This document shows positions 55,534 to 64,000 of a stretch of 64,000 nucleotides of DNA, piece after piece; within the stretch, counting starts at the first letter, position 1; each line of letters opens with the position of its first letter. The notes beneath the pieces are model-generated. The model saw only the letters and a program-made list of their open reading frames with translations. It did no database searches and was not told the origin of the DNA. The position numbers and the translations under genes are program-made. The stretch is from Diphasiastrum complanatum. Lineage: Eukaryota > Streptophyta > Lycopodiopsida > Lycopodiales > Lycopodiaceae. The stretch spans positions 35,474,496-35,538,495 of the forward strand of contig CM055109.1 of the NCBI GenBank assembly GCA_029204225.1. Direction: 5' to 3'.

Positions 55534-57253
55534 GTTCTATATAGCAGAATGTGCCATGAGGAAATGCAGAACAGGGTGGCCTATCAAATAATGGAATGGG
55601 CAGAAGGGCAGGCTCGTTCTGCCTGTTCGCTGCCAGAGGCCTCACATTATAGCTCACATTACTGGGCTCACCGAAATTTGTGGCCAGGAAGCTCACAGGA
55701 CAGAATTTATAGCTATAACGACCTTCAAGGTGGCATAGAAATAGCTAGAGAAAGCAATTTCCAGGCCCTAGTTGAAAATATCTAGTTAAAGATTTATGCA
55801 TCCATACGAAGAAGATAAGAGTTGTTTATAGTTAAACTATCTGATGCTGCATGGCATGATGTGATTGGGGCTTGAAATGGCAATCTCTTTTCAGCTCTTT
55901 ACTGATTACGCAGATCACTTCTAAATTCTGAGGTTGACCTTCAATTGCAGCTTAATGCTTAAGCTGAATAGAAGTGTAAATTAATTAAACAAATTTTATA
56001 GCTTAAATAGACTAAGAAAGAGGCCACAGATCTACACATGGCACATAATACTGAAGGCAACGAGGCATTCAAGGCTAGCATATAGGCAGAATAAAAAAGA
56101 ATCATAAGGGCCCACTTGCAGTTTAGCAGGGGGGGCCGGGGGGTGGCTTAGTCAAGGCTAGTCTAACTAAGCCCCTCCGTGGCCCCCACTTGCTGGTAGC
56201 ACTAGCTGCTTCAGTCAGCTAAATGAAAGCAACGGTGACCTAATCAACCGGTAGCACTAACAGGTTCAGTTATCGATTGCCTAAAAAACCCCCACACTAA
56301 CAGCAGGTGGGGCCTGGTCCTAGCCAACAAACACACATAGTCAGACTTTGTTGATAGGTGACCATGAGTAACTATTCATGTAGTTATTTCTAAACGCGTA
56401 CTAATGCAAGAGTATTCATCAATGAGTATGTATCACAATTCTCAACTTCGCCCACTTTCAGAAGCTTCATATAGTAAATACCCCACCCACTATATGACAA
56501 GTGTAAACAACTTGCATCTTCTTACAGAAACTTCTTGTCCAGTCACATTAGTTTGTGAGGCAAATTGTTTGGAAAAAACAACCAGATAAACCACTCCAGT
56601 GTTTACAGAAAAGCATATTATTCCGACTGCTGTTTCAAAGAGCTTAGACAACTTCTATGTCAGAGCATAATGACAAAGGTAATACATCCCTTCTAAATGA
56701 GGCTGACATTCTTTGGTAGTATTATAACTGATATGAAATGTTTAGGCATCTCAAACCAAATCACAAAGCATGCAAGCTTTGATGATGCTAAAAGCAATCA
56801 AAGATTGGAATATCTGCGTTGATTGATGGTGAAGTCTCTTTGCCGAGGAATACATATGAAGCAAAATCTCCCAATTCACACAGAAAACCCTATAACTCTG
56901 CATGTTAACTATCAAGGGTATTAAAATGTTATCCATTCGCATCCAACATAAGTCAGTTATCAAGGTATCAAAACATTAACCATGCACGTAAATTGATATC
57001 ATGGCAGTAAAACTGACATCTACATCATATAGAGGGAGCAAGAAGGAATGACATTTGACAAATCATTTACATCATTACACAAGTGCTATGAGTGAATAAA
57101 AAAATTGAAAGAGTATTATAAAGGCTTAGTTGTGATTATCCGCACTCACTGATATATTTTGTTTAAAAATCTCTTCATACCGAGACTGATAAAGTCCTCT
57201 TATCCTCTACGTTCTACAAAGTGGCTCATAAGGAATTAAACGTAGCTGAAGAT
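55534..57253. other. Intergenic and EID1-like gene 3' flank, no gene recognised
   Basis: No frame could be assigned. At 56110-56340 several GC-rich words recur (GGTAGCACTA twice, GGCCCCCACTTGC, CCCCCACACTAAC), perhaps a short repeat remnant. The last few hundred bases are probably the 3' UTR of the F-box gene. Confidence 0.35.
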
Positions 57254-58012
57254 TCAGCATCCTTCATCCTCAGATAAGCCTTCAGAATCAGAAATTGGCA
57301 AAAGAGAACACATGCCATGCAAGTGACCATTCCGGCAGATAAAGTACTCGAGACTATCTTCATAGCAAGCTAATCTCCTCTGAGCACTAGGAGGAATCAT
57401 CTGAGCTTGTGTCAGACTCCATACTTCAGCCCTACAGAATGGACAGACTTCATTCTGCTCTAGCCGTGCACCCTTCTCAAGGAGCATTCTTCGTGTTCTA
57501 GAAGTTGCAAACGATTTGATAATACCCCGAAAAAGGCCTACATCCTCATCCTCGTCCTCGTCATTGTCTAAGTGCTCACAAGGGTCTGTCACATACAGCG
57601 TGTCCTTTCTGCATTGTGGAACCAAAAAGCTTCGCCCTGAAGTACAAGAAAACCTTGTTTTCCGTACAAAATGCCCATTTATTGGATAACACTGAAAATT
57701 TCGCGTAGTATGGCATCCAGCACAGAAACACATAAGCTTGCCAAGAGCATTCCATCCACCATTTATAATTCCATTGATTTCTCCGGAAAGTAGATCATTC
57801 ATCATCTTGGGAGCACGTGACAGGCAAAATTCCTTCCACAGAAGCCGTTTTGCAAGTTCTGAAAGTCTTTTACACACACATGCACATTGACATATCAGAA
57901 ATGGGTTCCAGTTAGCGGACTTAAAGACGAAAGTGAGAATTCTTTCATCTAAAAGAGATGGACCATTTTCTGAATAGTCTTCGAGCAAGCGTGGTCGCTG
58001 CCTCGCTAGCAT
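57254..58012 (-). CDS. EID1-like F-box protein (EDL3-like), single exon
   Basis: An intact 252-residue frame. An F-box occupies about residues 20-65 (LLDERILTFVFKSANWNPFL, CVCKRLSELAKRLLWKEFC). Then come the conserved features of EID1-like proteins: GGWNALGKLMCFCAGC, GHFVRKTRFSCTSGRSFLVP, LYVTDPCEHLD, a short Asp/Glu run, FRGIIKSFATSRTRRML, the paired cysteines of CPFCRAEVWSLT, and LEYFICRNGHLHGMCSLLP near the end. Such proteins are substrate receptors of SCF ubiquitin ligases. EID1 acts in phytochrome A signalling, and EDL3 has been linked to abscisic acid responses. The absence of introns fits the family. The start at 58012 is the first Met before the F-box. It is more like the EDL group than EID1 itself, but exact orthology is not shown. 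Confidence 0.9.
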   Translation of the reverse strand: MLARQRPRLLEDYSENGPSLLDERILTFVFKSANWNPFLICQCACVCKRLSELAKRLLWKEFCLSRAPKMMNDLLSGEINGIINGGWNALGKLMCFCAGCHTTRNFQCYPINGHFVRKTRFSCTSGRSFLVPQCRKDTLYVTDPCEHLDNDEDEDEDVGLFRGIIKSFATSRTRRMLLEKGARLEQNEVCPFCRAEVWSLTQAQMIPPSAQRRLACYEDSLEYFICRNGHLHGMCSLLPISDSEGLSEDEGC

Positions 58013-59597
58013 GGCGTTTCAGAACATCCAGAATCAAGCTGCAAAGAACCAACAAACTGGCCGAACATGATTACAGGTCTTCACATCTTCCAAAGCCAGA
58101 TATATGTGCAAGTTCCAGTTTGAGTACAGGTCTTTCTAACAGATTCTAAAAGCACAAAATAGGCACACAGGCAACCAAGAACTTATAACGTTTACTCATA
58201 GTAAATAAAGGAGCCTATTCAATCCAGTTTTGCACCAAAAATCAAACACTGAAATTTACTCCCCTGCCACATGAGGTCCATGCTAAACTATGCCTACTGC
58301 TTTGTATGTTAGTGGAGAACTGGCAACCTCATGTTGAGTTGTAGCTCCATAGAAAAATTCTAGAAGAATAAAACTGCTAAGTTACGCAGCTGTCCAGTTA
58401 GTTAACTTCAAGAAGGAGTGCAAGAACTTACAATAAGCATACTAAAAAGATTCCTGCAAGTGAGTCTGCTCACACAACGATTAGGGCATGTCAGCTTGTC
58501 AAACAATCCTGGTTTGTAACTTCCTTGCCAGAAGTATGATAGCTCACCACCTTCACAATGCAAAAAATCCAGGAAATTGCAATATAAGTTTAAAGATTCT
58601 AAGCATCCCAAAAGAGTATAAATGTTCAGAAAACATATTTAACACCAGAAACAAACTTAGTTGAAACATGCAATACCGAAATTCCCAACATAACAAAGGT
58701 CATCGTTTTTATTATTAGAGCAATTAACAAAGGTAACAATGAGAATCTTCAATGACTGGCAAAAGGTAATCATGAGCTTGGACCAAAATTTTCCCTGAAA
58801 AACTCTACGCAAATGGGGATACAGAAAATACCAAAAAACACTCTCTAAGTAGATCATTCTCTAAAAGAGTCTACAAAAAAACCTGAAATAGCAGACTAGA
58901 AAAAATCAAGATATGCCAAAGCCACCATCTCTTCAAGTATGAACTTGTTTTCTGTAGTAAATTTACACTCTGGCTTCCACGGCAAAGTAAAGGCCAGCAC
59001 TTACAAATGTGCTTGTAGCACTAACACCATAGATAGCAACCTTCATCCAATCATGGTACAGATCTCTTGGGCAGGTAACTAGAGCCTGCACAGGTGGTCA
59101 TCTAGCATTTTCACAAGCAACTTCTCAATGCCCAACTTAGGGCACAAGACAGAGATAGTTACTGTTATTTCATCAACTAGTGCTTTTATTAGTATTTACA
59201 CCACTACCTTGATAGTACTGGCAATGGATGCCTACTTTCTCTCCGGAAAGGATATGCTTTTCAGCTCCTCTAATAGCAACACATAAAGTTCATATGGACA
59301 GAAATCCAAAAGTGCTCAAATGGAGAAAATGTTAGCTACAATAGAAATGAACACACTTTATTGCTATGACTGAACTATATCTAAAAACATCTGACGTTTA
59401 TGTGTTGGAACCAGATCTGTACTTTGAAAGCGGTGCTGAATGCTGATCAGCTCCCGAGAAATCAATTGAATTACCCACGAGGATTGCTATCAAAATTGAT
59501 CACATTTTGAGACAACGCCACTCATGTTTCCTTAACTTTAAAATCATCCTGATGAGAAGAGTTTGGCATTAGAGAGTAGTTTGTAAGGTTGTTTGGT
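58013..59597. other. 5' flank of the F-box gene, no other gene recognised
   Basis: The probable promoter and 5' UTR of the EID1-like gene followed by AT-rich sequence. No motif or reading frame with support was seen. Confidence 0.35.
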
Positions 59598-59930
59598 TCA
59601 CAACTTCTTGATATATCCCTCCCTCTTGTCAATAGGGTCGATCACGCACATCATGGAACCTTCAGCCAGCTGCTGCTCTATGGCTATTAGGTTCCTCAAA
59701 GGAGAAACCCAATTAGCCCAATGGACCAACTTATTTAAGATTGCCTCCAATTCTCTCTCTTTTTCCTTTAATTTTCGTTTGGAGGCCTTACCCTTATCCT
59801 AGGCTCTAGCATTAAAGAGTTGATTATTGACAGTCAGCACCTCGTCAGCAAGCACTTGCACTTGTCACAGCTGGTCGTGCAATTGTTTCATTTGGTCTGC
59901 CAGACTGCAGCAACCTTCTTCTCCACAATG
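59598..59930 (-). pseudogene. Coiled-coil coding remnant
   Basis: One minus-strand frame reads LADQMKQLHDQL, stop, QVQVLADEVLTVNNQLFNAR, stop, then KASKRKLKEKERELEAILN, KLVHWANWVSPLRNLIAIEQ, and ends GYIKKL at a stop (59598-59600). The heptad-like Leu pattern suggests a coiled coil. Two in-frame stops show decay. It abuts a gypsy protease on the other strand. It could be a structural protein of a retroelement, but the family is not known. Confidence 0.45.
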
Positions 59931-62900
59931 GAGGATCAGGAGTCAATTTGATCTCCACTACCCTCTATCAAAAATGGGGTTTGCAAGGACTGAAACCAGC
60001 AAAATTCGCTATCAAACTAGCAAATGAGTCCTGTGTGAAACCAAAGGTATAGTTGAAGACATCCCAGTAAAGATAGCCGGAGTGCAATTTGTAATCACCT
60101 TCGTGGTGATGGAAATTCCAGAGTCTCCTTCTGCCTAATGAGTTTTACTAGGAAGACCCTGGTTGAGAGTCGCGCAAGTGGTTCGCAACTGGCGAACAGA
60201 AAAACTCACCTTCGAGAACAGAGACCAGGTAGTAAAGGTAGATCCAACCACATGGACGGTGAAACCCAAAGTTGATGACGGTTCGTCCACCACAAACCAC
60301 ACCATTGATCGCCCAAGGCAAGCCAAGGGAGGTCATTATGATTCTCAAACTAATATTGTACATTGGACGGACACATTAGCCACAGTTGACTGTATGGTTG
60401 GGCATGCATGTCAACCTGAATCAGATACAGAACCCAGCACATCTTTACCGAAAGGTTACACCCTAGACACGCCAATAACTTACGAGGTAAACATGATCAA
60501 CATGGCATGGTTGGTAGCGGAGCCTATACCCGAGCAAGTTGAAGATGATTTGGTAACTTGGCAACATGCCTTTTCATACAACGAAAAAGCTGAGCTGACA
60601 GATGAACAGGTCCTGCAACATATGGATCCTGATCGATTCGGAATGAGAAAGATACCGGCTCAACCTCCACAGAAATCGTCAATAGCTAAAGTTTCCAAGG
60701 TGGAACCCCAAAGGCACCAATCACAAAGAAGAACCAAATGAAACAACGCTACAATTAGGTGACCCGTTGGAGTGATTTACCAGAAGAAGCAATAGCTACG
60801 GTTGATGTAGATATTCGCAATCACGAAGTGAATATCAAGATAGTTCCCAAGAAAGATAACAAGGATGTACCCAATCTTGTTGACAGAAAAGGAAAAAAGG
60901 TGTTCGACTCCTTGAAATCTATCCAATTGGAACCAGACACAGCGTCATAATCACGTATGACTAGGAGCTCGCAGCTTACAAGCCGTGCTAAAGCGCAAAG
61001 AGAGCCTGATAAGGATCAAGAAACAAAAGAACAAGTCTTCGCACGACCTGCTCGGACACAATCGATGAATCTAGCTGAGCCAGGCGAAGAAGAGAAGATT
61101 GTTTATGTGGGAGAACAATTGACACCCACTCAGTTCATACGGCTACGTACTCTATTGGTGGAATACAAAGACTGTTTTACATGGACATACAAGGATCTGA
61201 AGGGTATACCCCCAACCGTAGTCCAACACACCATACCCTTGGTGGATGGAGCAGTCCCCAAGGTATCGCTGCAATCCCAAATACACGGAACTGATCAAAC
61301 AAGAACTGCAGAAGCTTCTCAACGCCGATCTGATTTATGAAATCGAGCATACAGAATGGGTATCGCCAATAGTCATAGTACCCAAAAAGAACGGCAAAAT
61401 GCGAATCTGTGTAAATTTGAAAGCGCTAAATGCGGTTACAAAGAAAGATCATTTTCCCTTACCTTTCATGGAAAGTGTTCTGGATCGAGTAACAGGAGCA
61501 GAAGCTTACGGTTTTCTGGACGGCTTCAGCTACTACAATCAAGTAAAGATAGCGCTAGAAGATCAACATAAGACAACATTCGCCACTCAATAAGGAACTT
61601 ATGCCTATAAGGTAATGCCATTCGGTCTTTGTAATGCCCCTAGTACCTTCCAGAGAGTCATGCACGCGACATTCAAAGAATACCTGCAAAAGTTTCAAGA
61701 GATTTTTTTGGATGTTCTGTGCATGCACGGGCCTAACTCAGAACATTTATCCAATTTGGAGAAAGTGTTGATGCAATGCTGCAAGTATCAGATATCCTTG
61801 AACCCAAAAAAGTGTCAATTTTGGGTGACACATGGCCTAATATTGGGTCATGTCATATCAAAACACAAAATCGCCACGGATCTATCAAAGATAAGGGTCA
61901 CCACCAAGGACGATTCGCGGGGTCTACGTTTTCATGGGCCATGCTAACTATTATCGGATCTTCATTTTATATTTTGTGGAGTTAGCAAGGCCAATCTACA
62001 AACTCACCACGGAACCTCATTGGACGGAGGAAGCCTGCTTTCCAAAAGCTTAAAGATGCATTTTACGACCAATTTTACGACCGCCCAATTGGACGAAAGA
62101 GTTTCATGTGCATACAGATGCTTCAAAGTATACAGTTGGAGCCATCTTGACCCAGCCAAGAGAATGCAAAAAGGACTTTCCGGTCTGATTTGCCAACTGA
62201 CAGCTCAGTGAATCAGAAATGAACTACTCGACCACAGAGCGGGAAGCACTGGCCATGATCTATGCGGTCAAGAAGTTTAGACACATTTTGATGGCCACAC
62301 ATTTTGCTTTTTATACGGACCATCAACCCTTGCTCTATCTAGTTAATAAAACTTGCAACACAGGGCGAATCACTCGATGGTTGATACTATTGTAGGAGTT
62401 TGATTTTTGAATAGTGGTACGCAGAGGAAAGCAACATTATATGGCAGATCATGTGTTGCAAATCAAAGGGAAGGAAACGCAACCCAACCTGATAATGAGT
62501 TACCGGATGTTGCCTTGTTCTATATCGATACAGTACCAGAATGGGCCGCAGACATAGTTGAATATCTAATGCCAGGCCAACCAAATAAATCCCTACCAAA
62601 GGCGGAACAACGGAAGTTGATACTCAAAGGCTAGACCTTACCAGTTGATTGTCGGCCAATTACATCGACGAGGATCGAACAACATCCTCCGAAGATGTAT
62701 TCTTCTACATGAGACCACCCAATTCATATCGCTATCACAGGGCATGGGTGGTGGTCATTTTGCATATGACATTACAGCTTGCAAGATCTTGCAATCAGGA
62801 TGCTGGTGGCCAACAATTCATAAGGACACAGAAGAGTGACTTGAAAAAATGCGATGTGTGCCAACGAGCTAGAAGACCGACGAGACTAAACTACGATCTA

Positions 62901-63500
62901 TTACATCCAGTTCTAGCTCAAGCACCATTTGAAAAGTGGGGATTGGACTACATCAGTCCCATCCATCCAGTAGCCAGAAGCTCACAAGCCCGATATGTCA
63001 TCGTGGCTACGGATTATCTCACAAAGTGGGTAGAAGCCAAAGCAGTGCGAACCATTGATGCATGAGCTATTGCTAAATTCCTATACGAAAACATCATTGT
63101 GCGCTTCCGGATGCCCGGTGGACATAGTCAGTGATCGCGGAAGCCATTTCGTCAACGAGACCATCAAGGTCCTATTGGAGGAATTCTTCGTGATCCATCG
63201 ATTCAACACGTCATATTACCTTCGAGGTAATGGGCAGGCAGAGTCATCCAACAAGATCTTGGGTAGCGTTATCATGAAAACAGTTAAATCTAGCAGATCT
63301 GATTGGGAACACAAACTACATGCAAAATCTTCAAAACTCTCTCATGCCATCAAGATCACCTTACCAACCTTCGCAGGCAGCATAAATGGAATCAAAGCGG
63401 TGAAATTGACCTGCCTATGTGGTCAGATCTTAAAAATCAGCAAAAATGAGCAAGTTGGGCAAGATTTCCCTCCCTGCGAGTGTTTAACCCTCACATGACC
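59930..63500 (+). mobile_element. Ty3/gypsy element: protease, RT, RNase H, integrase, decayed
   Basis: Domains in order: protease (SSVNLISTTLYQKWG, then LLGRPWLRVAQV, 59935-60190), a linker frame 60163-60741 and 60759-61340, and RT (IYEIEHTEWVSPIVIVPKKN, GFLDGFSYYNQVKIAL, VMPFGLCNAPSTFQRVMHAT, 61246-61900). Then RNase H (TEREALAMIYAVKKFRHILM, FYTDHQPLLYL, about 62230-62350), the integrase zinc finger (CDVCQRARRPTR, 62850) and the integrase core (WGLDYISPIH, VIVATDYLTKWVEAK, DIVSDRGSHFVNETI, GNGQAESSNKILGS, 62930-63260). The catalytic acids are recognisable, but the RT active site reads FLDVLCM where (F/Y)xDDI is expected. About eight frameshifts or stops are present. The domain layout suggests a non-chromovirus gypsy of the Tat/Athila type, a tentative placement. 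Confidence 0.88.
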
Positions 63501-63719
63501 TTCAGAACTCTCGCAGGGCAATCAAATCAACTACTGAACTCTCGCCGACTTCTCTGGGGTCTTAGAATACTTTGAAGAAGGTCCTTGCAAAATTTGGTAT
63601 GGAACTGAGCAGTGGAAGTGCACTTCTCCTAATACGCTCTCTACTTTCCTCTATATAAGCAGGAAATTTGAGTCATTTGTCACTTTACACAACGAAGCTC
63701 TTGCCAAATTTTAACATGT

Positions 63720-64000
63720 CTTTCCCTACCAGTGTTTGTAATGAGCTTACGCTGAGGAGCTCCGATTGGTAAGCTAAGGATCTGATCTTTTCAAGATCTC
63801 AAACGGTCCTCTATATCTAGGGGACGATTAGTAATGCTAGCCAGTACGCATTACACTTGAATCCATCGAGATTCTCAAAAAATACCCAATCCCCCACTTG
63901 GAAGTCTCTCGGTGATCTTTTCAGACTTGCATAATGTCGGTCCCCATCCTGGGTACCCCAGACATTCTCACGTGCAATCCGTAGCATTTCCTGCATATCA
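63720..64000 (-). mobile_element. Second Ty3/gypsy fragment, integrase C-terminus, reverse orientation
   Basis: Read on the minus strand from the right edge: DMQEMLRIARENVWGTQDGD, RHYASLKRSPRDFQVGDWVF, then after a frame change SPRYRGPFEILKRSD and LAYQSELL. This is the integrase C-terminal region (FxVGDxVxL, then LSPRYxGPFxIxxRxxxLAYxxxLP). It runs opposite to the gypsy element at 59930-63500, so it is a separate insertion that continues beyond the window. The 200 bp between the two hold nothing recognisable. Confidence 0.7.

Noticed and set aside
55531-55785. 84-codon plus-strand open frame next to the DNA transposon
   Set aside because: It starts inside the target duplication, has no recognisable motif and no neighbouring exons.

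Overview
The window looks like nuclear DNA of a seed plant with a large, repeat-rich genome. A gymnosperm is my best guess, but that is inference: it rests on one kinase gene stretched over about 22 kb by retroelement-filled introns, dense (GA)n/(CT)n tracts, and many old LTR and LINE remnants. No bacterial features, tRNA or rRNA genes were seen.

Host genes. (1) 4741-5156 (-): first exon of a dual-specificity phosphatase, ending exactly inside the HCxxGxxR signature; later exons were not found. (2) 11759-33515 (+): a complete 14-exon cyclin-dependent kinase C gene (PITAIRE type, 557 residues). All 13 introns are GT-AG and the phases join without a break. (3) 57254-58012 (-): a single-exon EID1-like F-box gene.

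Mobile DNA. Both window edges hold Ty3/gypsy fragments (1-480 +; 59930-63500 +; 63720-64000 -). CDKC intron 2 carries an antisense LINE interrupted by a broken gypsy element. Intron 8 carries two further LINE pieces and a reverse-oriented Copia element with a solo LTR nested in it (5-bp target duplication). Downstream of CDKC lie a 584-bp tandem duplication, a Copia 3' end (37686-38340), a reverse Copia 5' end (39423-40560) and a nearly complete but disabled Copia polyprotein (40578-44222). A 776-bp non-autonomous DNA transposon with an 8-bp target duplication sits at 54758-55533.

The most unusual part is 44.8-52.9 kb, a compact block of four genes in alternating orientation. Gene A (+) is transposase-like with a zinc-ligand motif. 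Gene B (-) is unknown. Gene C (+) joins a histone H3 fold to a C-terminal Ulp1/C48-type cysteine protease. Gene D (-) is a small intact two-exon gene. B and C diverge from an 820-bp control region with nine CACGTG sites, flanked by ten copies of a 17-bp motif in strictly alternating orientation. A 17-bp inverted repeat with one mismatch brackets the block. I infer a multi-gene DNA transposon, or an endogenised element, that has lightly decayed: A, B and C each carry a few stops or frameshifts, while D is open. I do not know of a described element with this gene set, but I could not search for one.
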